DNA from: Branchiostoma floridae
Taxonomy: Eukaryota > Chordata > Leptocardii > Amphioxiformes > Branchiostomatidae
Assembly (NCBI RefSeq): GCF_000003815.2
Contig: NC_049986.1
Location: 9,177,105 to 9,241,104, forward strand
Length of the DNA stretch: 64,000 nucleotides
Reading direction: 5' to 3'
The notes beneath the pieces are model-generated. The model did no database searches and was not told where the DNA came from. It saw only the letters and a program-made list of their open reading frames with translations. This document shows, piece after piece, positions 21,813 to 33,900 of the stretch. Both the position numbers and the translations under genes were made by a program. Each line of letters opens with the position of its first letter. Within the stretch, counting starts at the first letter, position 1.

Positions 21813-22358
21813 TTACTAACTAACTATTTGGACCTTTTTAACCCGATCAACATGCTAGCTTCAACCTTTTGAAGATCCTTGGTGCTATGATCATTTCAAT
21901 ATGAAAGCTGTTATTGTATCGTCCTTGATGTTAATCTGCGTAGATAGCCAAGTTACCATGGCAACAGATGAATTACACGGTGCACAATCTAACCCAAGGG
22001 TACATTAGGCCCCAATGCCACAAGTGGGTGGAGTGTTAATGAGAAGGAGGGTAGATGGCTTAGGGAGTTAACGATATCATTCTGCACGTAAATGTCACAT
22101 ATCCGGTCTATCTAATGTCACTTACGTACATGTATGATAGGGGAAATTCGCAATAGACATCAGTTAATAAGGAACTGAATATTATGGCATTAATGCTCGA
22201 AAGACTGGATGCAGGGTTATGATCATGCATACATTTTTGCACCTGGTAATATTGAAATAGTGCACCAAAATTTTGACTGCAGTTGCACTGTCGTATCATT
22301 ACTTAACAACAGTAGATACTTGCATTTGTGTAACTCTGTACATTTGCTATCATTGCAT

Positions 22359-22541
22359 ATACAGTCAAACCTGTATTAGGGGCCACCTCTACAGAGGGGC
22401 CACCTGTCCATAGTGGCCACTTTTTGTCGGTCCCTTTGGTATTTTATCTACAAGTTGCCACCTCTATACAGAGGCCACCTGTCTATAGTGGCCACATTTG
22501 TCCGGTCCCTTGAGTGGCCGCTATAGACAGGTTTGACTGTA
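22359..22541. mobile_element. MITE, TACAGTCAAACCTGT ends
   Basis: Ends TACAGTCAAACCTGT and ACAGGTTTGACTGTA are perfect inverted repeats, with TATAGTGGCCAC and AGAGGCCACCTGT internal repeats. A second copy is at 60,045-60,244. Confidence 0.85.
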
Positions 22542-22599
22542 TTGGCATTGAAGTGTCAGAAATATGATGAAACCTTTGTTGTACTAGACTAAGGAAAAA

Positions 22600-22915
22600 A
22601 GGAAAGTGATCTCAATCAGTTTCAGCTCAGTGAAGAGCTAGTCTTCCACTCAGGTCTTGACAGAGAGGACAGATGCTATGAACTTATTTACAGGTTCATT
22701 GCACCGGGGAAATTCCCCTTAGCTAGCTCTTTTCAACAAGCACAATGAAGAGTGGACCATGACTTAACGTCCAATCCCGTCCTAAGGGTTGTAACCCTTT
22801 CTGTTGATAACGTGCATGTTCAATAAAGTGGCACAGTCAGAATCAAACTCACAGCTTCTACTTCTAGTTCCAGAGGCAGGGCCACTAACCACTGGACTAC
22901 GCACGCTTCGTTGGA
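22600..22915 (-). mobile_element. tRNA-derived SINE, copy 1
   Basis: On the minus strand the head reads TAGTCCAGTGGTTAGTGGCC (A box region), then TGTGAGTTTGATTC (B box). The body has GGGGAATTTCCCCGGTGCAA. Copies at 30,190 and 43,325 share the same head, body and order. Confidence 0.8.
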
Positions 22916-24163
22916 CTTCCCACGCTATGACTACTTGTTTGAATTTCAAAGTTGAAGCTACAGAATTTCTAATTCAAGCTGTGAAGATGGGCAGTAATAT
23001 TTGTAATTAGGTATTGCTGACATTTGACATGTTCTATATATGTTGCACACATAAAACTGTGAAAGCGACAATCACCGTATATTTCACAATCTACATCTTT
23101 TACTTTTTCAAATCTTATGTATGCATTGCAAGTCTTGTTTGAAATGGTAAAACAGGATTCTAAATGGATCAAATGTTGAAAGCGCTATATGCATGCTGCA
23201 TATCAAACCCTTCCGTATTTACTGGGGTCATGAATTTAGCGCTTTATTCCCGGGCAACTAGGCTTATTTGCATTGCTAGTTCCAGATGTTTGTCCTAAGT
23301 AGTGCTCTGCAGAGATTTGAAAGCGTTTCCTCGTAGACCTTATCGATAAACTGTCAACGTTGCTAGGGTAATGTTTATACATGGGAAACTCTCCTCACTC
23401 TTAGACTACTTGTATTAGCATGCTACAATCTGATGGCAATTTATGATGAAAAATTGTCTACCAGTTTTTTTATCATGGGACTGTCAACTTGTGTCAAGTG
23501 AATATGTCCCAACATTTTTGTTCATTTTTTTATCTTGACATGGTTTTGAAAATTGTAGTTGAAATTATGATTGAGTGATCATGAGTGAGTGTGTTTGTAA
23601 TGTTATGTTGCCATATAATATAATGCATATTATCACATGGATAATACAATTAACCAATTTATGTACTTTTAAAGGAATTTTTCCCCTACCATTTGTAGTT
23701 ACCATTTGTAGTTACAAATGATTGAGCGAAACAAACGGTAGAGTTTGAATTGCCTAATGGCTTTATGATTTGTCATAGTTTTATTGCCTTAGAAAGATCA
23801 ACAAAGACCTTTTAATAAATGAGCAATTAATGATACATGTATGACTATTTGGAGTATTGTGTACATACTACTTTTGTCTCTTACAAATGGCATGCTGATT
23901 TTTCAAATTCTAGCATTGTCTCATATGCATCCATATTGTGCATACCACTTTACCAAGCTTTGCGACATCTATATTATTTAGAATCTTATGTTTGCAGACC
24001 TCACTTCGTATGATCTATTTTGAGAAACGTCATAAATTTTTCTCATTTTAAAATGGTTTTGAAATACCGTCTCTATAGGGATAGTGACCTCAGGAGAGAA
24101 GAGACAGCAAAAAGCTTTTAGTGACATCAATTATAAACATCAACTTGTTTCAGTATACATAGA

Positions 24164-24379
24164 CTACTGTAAATGCATTTAAGTTCGCGGGGATTTAATT
24201 TTGTGGTAGCGGGAAAATGGACTTTTCGCGGTGGTTTTAATTTCGCGGTAGCACCGTGCACTGTGTAATCTCTTACTGTTATGGAAAAATGTTTGCGGTG
24301 GTTTTAAATTCGCGGTGAAGCGCCCGCCGCGAAAACCGCGAACATTAATCCACCGCGAACATTTCTGCATTTACAGTAG
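24164..24379 (+). mobile_element. Palindromic CTACTGTAAATGCA MITE, full copy
   Basis: CTACTGTAAATGCATTTAAG at the left and TTCTGCATTTACAGTAG at the right are inverted. The interior is rich in TTCGCGG and CCGCGAA. It is the most complete of three copies (others at 9,133 and 40,203). Confidence 0.88.
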
Positions 24380-24992
24380 TTCTCAAGTAGATGTGAAAGT
24401 ATGAGAATTATGATATCGGTAATCATTTCCAAAATATTGGAATATCATTGTATTGGAGCTGTATCCTCAATTATACTCAAGTATAGTCATTTGCTTATTT
24501 TGATGCAAAAAAATGTTATTCCAACCACAAAGATGAAGATGGCAAAAGATGAAACGAATCTGTTTTGGCATTAAAATCAGTACCATCTTTGATTGGACAT
24601 TCTTTGAAAGCATGTGTTATGACTTGTGCATATTGTATTAAGATATATACCAGGTGAAGTAAAAATAAACATTCTGTTAACTGTTTACATATGTTTCTGT
24701 TATCAAAGACTAAAGGTTACGTTGTCTGGGCCATCTATTATTTACTAAGGCTATATGTATTATTTGGTTCTTGTTACGTAATATGTAAATGGTGTAGTCT
24801 ATATAGAGTTTTGATTTTTAGTGTGTTGGTGTGGAAATGTTTGAAACCCTTTTGTGATGGAACAAAAGCTTTGTCTATGTATTAAAGCACAATTTAGCTT
24901 CTGAATCAGTTTTTCAGTATTTGCTGATAATTCGGACTTAAGAGTTTTGACTTAGATGATCTTTGTTAACTTACAGTTACAACAGTCGCAAC

Positions 24993-27900
24993 ATGTCGGA
25001 CATCGGAGCAGAAACTGACAGCATAGGCACAGGCGAGGAGGGGTCTCCAGCGACCAGGAAGAAACATCGCCAGCCGAAAAAGAAGACCCTGGCAAGACTT
25101 AAGGCCATGAAGAAAAATGCCATGGGAAGTAACGAAAGCCTTGGAAACTCATCGCAAGCCGATTCAGAAAAAGGAAACGGTAACAAGGAAGAGGAAAAAG
25201 GGGAGACGAAACCGGACCCGAAAGATTCCACGTCCAAAAAACCTGAGGAAAATAAAGTAGAAAATTCTGAGGAGTCTAAACCGAAGCCGAAACCAAGACG
25301 GCGATTCAAGGAGTTGGTTCAAAGCGGTGACGAAGCTGACAGAAACTCCTTGTCGGACTTCGAAGGCAAGCACTCCCCCCGTCCCCCGAGTAAGCCTAAA
25401 CCGCCACTACGAAAGTTCGGTAGCACAGACAGCCTTAAATCTAGCTCATCTGTAGATGTAGAAAACAAGGCGCAGGGTTTGAACTTACAAAAAACGACTG
25501 GTAGTGCGTCCTCCACAGACTCGCGAGTAGCCAGGCCTCTCCGGCCAGGCCAATGGAGAGGACCCATCGAGCCTAAAGTCGCTAAAACTAAACCCAGCAC
25601 TAGTGGTACTGACGCTCTCTCAGACTACAGTTCAGACGAGGGCAACAAAACAAAAAAAGAGAATAGGAAATACATAGAACAAAAGGGGTCTAATTCCACA
25701 GGGAATACATCAAAAGAAAACGAATCACCTGGAAAAGGTACAATGCCCGAGGGCAACGGAAACAATGGTAACCAAGACGCCGATAAACAGGCTGAGGGGG
25801 GAAGTAGTCCAACTGGTGGTGGGAATACAGTAACTGGTGGGTCATCCTCTGACGACGATGTTGTCATACCTAGTTCTAAACCTAAGTCAGACATGGGAGA
25901 CTCCGAAACAACAGTACAGAAAATAGAAGGTAGTTTATCTTCTCAAAATTCTAGTCATGTAAATGATAGGATAGCTGCTGTTATGGATAACAGCAGAGCT
26001 AAGGACAGCAATGACAGCGATGGTTCTATATCCGACATGGTACCAGAACTAGAGGCAAGGCTGACGGCAAAGTTAAAAATGGAAGACATGGGACCAAAGA
26101 CGTCAACCCCCCTGAAGCGACAGTCGTCATCTCTAACAAGCGACACTTCGTCACTGGTTTCCGTGACTAGTGAATCCTCTTCCGAAGACGACGACCTGTT
26201 TCTTGCCAATCACAAACAGGGATCGAATAGATTGGAACCGCTAAAAACGGCACCGAACCTACCACCAATGGAAGGTAACTTGTCGTCGCAATCGCTCAGA
26301 ACTACGATCAAAACCGAATTCCCGGTGTATTCGTTGTACCATGGAGAGAGATCGAACTCGATGCCGGGGCTGAACGCTCATCCGCTGAGTCGTACGGAGT
26401 CGGACATGTCCGTAATGTCGTTCCAGTCGGTTAGCGCTCTACCGATGATCCAAACACGGGCTGCAAGGGACAGGTAATGATAAGTTTCCTAGACATATTC
26501 ACCGAATGTAAGATTGTGCCACAATGTCATATTACATATTATAATTATAATAACCGTAACTTACTAAATTAAAGTATCAAATTTGGTACAACTATGCATT
26601 TCACATTATGATTGCATTGCCAACTTTTTGTTTATTGCTGTATAATAATTATTTACAATTTTGCCTGCCACATTTAAAAAAAGCAAATTTAGAGAATTTT
26701 TAGGCAAGCAGGTAAAACATAATGTAACCATATAGGTCGGTTGTGAGTCATAAATTCCTTCTTATGATACATGTTTAATCCCTGAGATTTTCCTGTTAAA
26801 ACAAAATTCCCGAAAGACATTAATTGATTAGAAAGTCATACAACACATTTGCATGATTTGTATCCTTTTGATACCTGAAAGCTGAAATATTGACAACCAT
26901 ACAAAACTTACCAGAAGGAAAGTTGTTCTATTTATTGAAATACATTTCCCTTATAAAATGATATTCCAGAATGTCATATTGTTTCATATTACAAAACAAC
27001 AGTTGCTATTGACAAACACATCTGTTCTAGAACAAGGAAAACAAATAAACAGCAGCGTCACTATTGCTTTACACTGTACAACATGTAGAACCATTTCAAA
27101 ACCTTTGGGATCATTGGATTCTTTCTTTTAAATATTTAACTAGTCGGATGTGATTTGGCTGCAAAATGTCAACAAGGAGGTTCAGCATGACGAGAGGCAA
27201 ATCTGCCATGGCTGTAGTTAACCCTGTCAAGTCTAAGAGTTCCTTCCTCAACGTCAGGTTAAACAGACTAAGTTTATGCAGACTTATTTTGTAGTCTGTA
27301 TGTTTAAATTTAAGGAATGTTTTGCATACAATTGACTATCTTATTAATTGTAATAAACAAAGTAGAATTCCATTTGTATTTTGTATTTTGTTTCTCTATG
27401 TTGTTGTTGATTTGGATCTTTGGAATTCGGATATCTGTGGTAAAAAAATTTATAAACAAACAATTCTTTAGGACAAAAATATGTTGTATTTTGTGTTCCT
27501 GAAATAGGAAAAAAGGTTTGTAACATTATGACCATGTTGAACATCCAGCAGCTGTGGCACAGTACAGTGTGTGACAAATTGTATACATTTTGCTATGTGA
27601 TGTTTAGGAGTTATCTGCTGGGCAGCAGCATGAGTTCTGGGGCCCTGCTAGGACAGGATGAACTGGAGAGATACTTCCCTGACCGAAGGATGACCATCTT
27701 TGTAGGAACATGGAACATGCATGGAGAAAAGGTACCTCGCTTTCTTCATAGTCTTATTTTATAGGGACTAAATTTCACTATATGATGGGAGAAGAGTACT
27801 AGTTTGTTGAGTTCATGATTTGAACCATTCTGTACAACCAAAGCACATATTCTAGTGTTTTGATTTCACAGTATAAAAAAAAATTAGAAAAAAAGCAGAT

Positions 27901-30900
27901 CTGATAAATAGGTTCACCATGAACATTTCAAAATTTACTGTGTTACAATGCAATACACCAAGCAAGAGACATCAATTTTGCATGGCCATAAGATATAGAG
28001 ATCTCCAGTTTTCAAAAATGGCTCAGACAAAATGGTCCATGTATTTTTCAATAATGGGTGTGTCAACAACTTAAATGAAATTCACGTTCAGATGATCATA
28101 CAAATAACCAGCCACCGAATCTGACTGCCTTGGGACTAAATGCACTACATGTACATGTAAATGCACTCAATGTCTGATTGCCTTAAACTAAGTTTTGGAC
28201 TACATTGTAAGTGTATCTACATTTGGTAAATGCATTTGGACTGAATGCATCTACCAATTATGGCTGATACAAGCACAGCATTATTAACAAACTACGAAGT
28301 TGTCCCAAATAACTGCTATCAAAGTCCATTAAATTTTTCTTTTGAAAGAGAGGGCTTGCTTTTATGTAGATGTCAGTACCCAAACCCATTACTAATACTA
28401 ATAGATATATTATTGTCAAGCAATTTCAAATGACACCTGTGATAAATTTACTTATAAAAAAACATCTACATTAGACTCAAATGTGATATATTCTGTTATT
28501 CAAGAAGGAGATACTGTAGGTTGATTTATTTTTCTGGGGACTCATCTATTAGTTGGAGGGGAAAGAAGTTTTTTGATCTGTTCTAAGTTTGCAGTTTTCT
28601 AGTACAATCAAAGTAATGTAGTGGGAACACATATTCGCCTGATAATGATTTCTTGCTTTTCAAAAACCACAAAAATAAGCCACCGCAAGCATTTCAAGAT
28701 ATACAGTACGTTCAAAATCCCAACCTTTCTACAAGATCTGTATGATAACTGTGACGGTTGCCAGCATTTCCCATTCTGTCCACAGGACCTGCCAGAGAAG
28801 ATCGATGACTTCCTTCTCCCTGAGTGCTGTGAATATGTCCAGGACATGTACGTAATGGGCTTTCAGGAGGGAACACCATCAAGGTATGTGTTTTAATGGA
28901 ACTACATGCAGTTTCTTGCCTTGAAAACCCAGAAAAACCCAACAGATGATCACATGGGAAAGGGAAACACATTTCTTGGATAAGAAGGCAATTTTGAAAG
29001 GCGGAAATTTTAAGGGATTTTAGTTTCTGGAGGCAAGAAGCAATTTCACGTCTGGAAGTGAAGATATAGTCTGGTAAAACACCAGAAATGTTCCATAATA
29101 GCCATTTATGGACAACTGTAAGTCTTTCTGCCAGAATGTACCATTTTTCTTCGCCTTGGATGCTGCAAAGTAAAATCCCTGCCTTGGATCTTGTTTTATA
29201 GTGAAACATATTTCATTGTCCATTCAATTTGGTTAATGGCTAGTGGGCATCTTCTGCTAGATGAATTGCTCTTTTGACCAATCCATGTTGTGTGTTATAA
29301 TTGGATTTCACATTGGACCAATGCCTATTGTGTGTTGTGATTGGGCTATTAACATTGGACCAATCCCTGTTATGTGTTGTGATTGGGTTAAACCAATTCC
29401 TGTTGTGTGTGTCAGAGTTGGATAAAACATTGGACCAATCATGGTTGTGTGTTTCAAGTGGATTGCACATTCAACCAATCCCTGCTGTGTGTGTTGTAAT
29501 CAGATTAAACTTTGGACCAATCCCTGCTGTGTTTGTTGAAATTAGACTTAACTTTGGACCAATCCCTGCTCTGTGTGTTGTAATTTGATCAAAATTGAAC
29601 CAATCCCTGCTGTGCATGTTCTAGGCGTGAGTGGGAGATCAGGATGCAGGAGACCCTGGGCCCCACCCACGTGCTGTTCTACTCCGGGACCTACGGAGTT
29701 CTCCATGTCTGCGTCTTCATCCGGAGAGACCTCATCTGGTTCTGCTCAGGTACTCCAAAACTTCCTGGCATACTGTAGTTATGTAGGTTATGGAAGACAG
29801 GGCTCGAATACCACCTATATATGCAGGTAAGTGCAGGTAAAATTGGAGTTGTGCAGGTATTTCTGGTGTCTACCTGCACCTAACCTGCACTGAGCCATGT
29901 ACTAGGTTTTATACCTAAATGTCCTATGATGCAGGTGTATTTGGATTGTTATTAGCTGCATTGACTGTTACCTCTTTTTTAGTAGTAAGAAAATATTGCA
30001 ATGGTTCCTCAACAATTTTAGAATGATCTATACTTTCTAAATTCAAAGTGGTGCAGGTAACATTTGTCTTGTGCAGGTAATTTTCAATGTGTTACCTGCA
30101 CCAGTGCAGGTATGAAAAAAAAAGTATTTCAAGCCCTGGAAGATGTATGATATTCACTTGCAGATAAAAACATACCTGATTTAATCTGAAGGTGAGAGTG
30201 ATATCAATCCAGTTTAGCTCCCTGAAGAGCTATTCATCCACTGGTCATGGCAGAGTAGAGAGACGCTGTTAACAGTATTTACAAGTTCATTGTGCAGGGA
30301 AATTCCCCTATCTCTTTCCAATAAGTACATGAAACAGTGAACCATATCCTGTCCTAAGGACTGCAGCCCTATCTGGTAGCATGTATGTGTTTTTCAGTTA
30401 AAAGGTAAAAAAAAAAATACTGCTGAAATTGAACTCATGGCTTCTAGTTCCAGAGGCAGGGCAGCTAACCACTGGACTATGCATGCTATGGTATTTTTTG
30501 CATGTAGCAAGCCTAAATACCAGGAAATAGACCATTTTAATGACTGTTATACTACAATGGTCTAATGACTGTAATACTATGTTCTTTCCATAACAGTTGC
30601 AGAAGAAGATACTGTCAGTACAAGAGCCTTCTCCCAGATAAAAACCAAGGTATGGTAGTTCATCTGTAATGGTAAAAAGCATTGTAGGAAATTTACATGC
30701 AATATCCGTACACACAGTAAAGCACTTACCAACAAGTGCTGACATCACATGTCCACTCACTTACTGATGTTGGCTTCACATCAAATCCTCCTGAAATCTT
30801 GTTACCCAGTGCTAAGTGCTTAATTACTTTGTGTACAGACATAGCATGTAAATTTCTTACAAAACCAACTATGTTGTTCCAGTGGTTCAGTTTATTTTAT

Positions 30901-33900
30901 CAAGTTCAAGTCATTGAAACATCAGATGTAATTCTCTCCAAATCCTATCTAGGACAATACCCGGTGTGCACATTGAACTTTCTATCTATCTAGGCAAATA
31001 CAATGTTATATATTCTCTTTAACCTAGAAAAATCAACATTGTGTTAAGTACAATACACAAGTTGTTAAACATTTCTAAATACTGTTCTGTTGATGTGTAA
31101 TGCTTAAATTTTGAATTTGATGAAGGAGAATATAGAAACTGTTAGTTACTAGAATTTATTTTCACCTTTTTTAATGATTTGGTATTTATTCTATGTATTT
31201 CAGGGAGGACTAGCTGTTTCCTTCAACTTCTTTGGGACGTCCTTTCTCTTCATCAACTCTCACTTTACATGTAAGTATTCTTTCATACACGTACATTTGT
31301 ACATCTAGCCATGACTGTCACTCTTGCTTTATCATTCCAAGCTGCAGTTTTTCAGTCACTCACTAGGTGGCTCTGCTAGTGCTGGATACTTGCTGATTGT
31401 CGTGCTGCATTGTTTTCAGCTGGTGACAATAAGGCAAAGGAGCGGATAGCCGACTACAGTAAGATCTGTGAGGCTATCAACCTGCCAAAGGTCATCCCTG
31501 TCAATCAACACAGCACCGACCCAAGTAAGGGACTGTTTCAAAATTCAGAAGTCATTTCTAAACGAACTATTTTCTGTTGAGCTTTACATACTTGGCTATG
31601 TATGAAGACCCTATCTTGTAAATGGTAAGTTGTTGAGAATCTTTTTACCATATGGTATGCTTCTGTATATAGTTTGTATTTTCTCCAATATTGGGTGATA
31701 CAAAATATTACCATAATGCCATGTTGATTTGATATGGATGACATTCCTTGTGAGCCCCAAAACTTTGCAGGCATGCGAATAAAAAAATGTTGCCTTCATT
31801 ATGAAGCTAAAGTGGAAGGTTGGACAAATGACTAAACACAAGGAGTATGGTGTACCTAACAATAGATTCTTCAATTTTGGTCTTTCATATCTTCTTTGAC
31901 TTTGGAATTGACATTGGCATTCTGCAACATTAGTGTCCATTTTTCAATATTTTTGCAACCTACAGCATGTATTTACTTGAAATTTAGAGTAGTTTTGTAT
32001 GATTAATGGTATGGTTGAAAACTTATTTTTTGGAAATAGAAGAAAGTTGATGTGCATGTGAATGTCATTCATATATATTATGATCAAATCAACATGGCCT
32101 AACAGGTACATGATTGTTATGACTCTCATCAGGTAGTGAGGAACCTAAAAAGTCTGCATGGAAATGGTCACCAAAAAACAAGCAGAAAAAGCCTTCCAAA
32201 AAAGTAGCTGCAGTTTCCCCCACTTCTGGAAAGTCAGGTTAGCCAGGGTCTAGAGAAGTGCAATCAAAATTTTTAGTTGATAAAATTATTGTTGTGCTTA
32301 TTTTGTGTCTGACACTTCTCTTTATGTACTAAGAAGTTTGATAAGTGTTATTAACTTATTTGCCTGATAATACCTCACTGTATTTTTTTTTACTATACTC
32401 AGCTAGTTTCCTGATAAGTCCACCAATTCTAGTATGACACCTCACTAATTCCGTGAGAATATCTCACAAGTTCCTGATAATTCTACACTGGTTCCATTGT
32501 AATTCCGTTAATATTCCTCACTAGTACCTGATAATTCTTCACTCGTTCCATTTTAATTCCAACCCTAATTTCATTATAATTCCTTACTTAGTAAGTTACT
32601 GAAATTTGTCACTAGTTCCTGATAACTCCACACTAGTTTCTGATAATTATACACTTCTTTCTAATAATTCCACACTTCTTCCCAATAATTCCACACTTCT
32701 TCCTGATAATTCCACACTTCTTCCTGATAATTCTACACAACTTCCCGATAATTCCACACTTCTTCCTGAAAATTCCACACTACTTCCTGATAATTCTACA
32801 CTTCTTCCCGATAATTCCACACTACTTCCCGATAATTCCACGCTTCTTCCCGATAATTCCACACTTCTTCCTGATAATTCCACACTTCTTCCCGATAATT
32901 CCACACTTCTTCCTGAAAATTCCACACTACTTCCTGATAATTCTACACTTCTTCCCGATAATTCCACACTACTCCCTGATAATTCCACACTTCTTCCTGA
33001 TAATTCCACACTACTTCCCGATAATTCCACACTTCTTCCTGATAATTCCACACTACTTCCTGACAGTTCCACACTACTTCCATCATAATCCCAAACTAAT
33101 TCCATTCTAATTCCTCCCTCCTTCCAGATGACTGCACCTCGCGGTTTGACTGCGTGTTCTGGTTCGGCGACATGAACTTCCGCCTGGACCACGAGAGGTC
33201 AAAGGTTGAGGAACTGATCAAGCACGGGCACAAGTCTGACTACAGGGAGCTCGTGGCACACGACCAGCTCACTAATTTCATGAAGAAGGGTACTCATTGC
33301 TTTGATGTGTGGTTTTAGCCGACACTTTAGTGACTACAGCTATGATTGGTGCAGCAAAGTTACAAACATTTAACAGCAATATGACAAGAAAGTTTATCAT
33401 ATAAAAAATATTGAAACTAACTCTAGGTAACACTGTTGCATGCAAAATGATGTCAGTTTACTGTAATCTCACTAATTCTTTGCATTTTCTAACCTGGGCT
33501 TTAATCTACTACCAACATATGTTCAATTTACTCTCTTGCCACTCCTACAGCACTCAGTAGCCTAGATATATTCTATATATATTCATAAAAAAATCATATT
33601 TCACTCCCCTGAAGGAGAGGAAAAATATTTCTTTCTCTGTAGTTTCTTGTTTTATAGTATTGACCTTTTGACTAACCTATCAACTACTATAAATTAATCT
33701 CATCATTATTTTTTCCTAACGTATGATTAATGAATATTGTACTTAACTAAGCTAAACTGTGCTTATCTCACTAATACTTTTAAGTTTTACTATCTTTTAT
33801 CTTACCCTTGGCAGAGTTTGGCATGTTCCATGTTCTAAAAGAAATGTTACATTTTAAATATGCTTTACAGTCTCTCATTGGCCTACTAACAAATTGCCTA

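Larger units (their letters stand above)
14955..24976 (+). other. Putative 10-kb INPP5E intron 1, repeat-filled
   Basis: No coding exon is recognised. It contains inverted-repeat elements (16,577; 18,658; 21,400; 22,359; 24,164), a SINE (22,600), a poly-C run at 15,637 and AT-rich filler. Confidence 0.4.

Noticed and set aside
24977-26209. Several antisense ORFs over INPP5E exon 1
   Set aside because: Shadows of a Ser/Lys-rich coding exon; no family features.
29240-29588. ORFs with [12 protein letters not shown]-type repeats
   Set aside because: Product of the 40-bp CCAAT array in an INPP5E intron.
32606-33192. Long repeat protein LLPDNST x ~20 and its antisense SVELSGR counterpart
   Set aside because: Both frames come from the 21-bp minisatellite inside an INPP5E intron; 21 is a multiple of three, so any array of it stays open.
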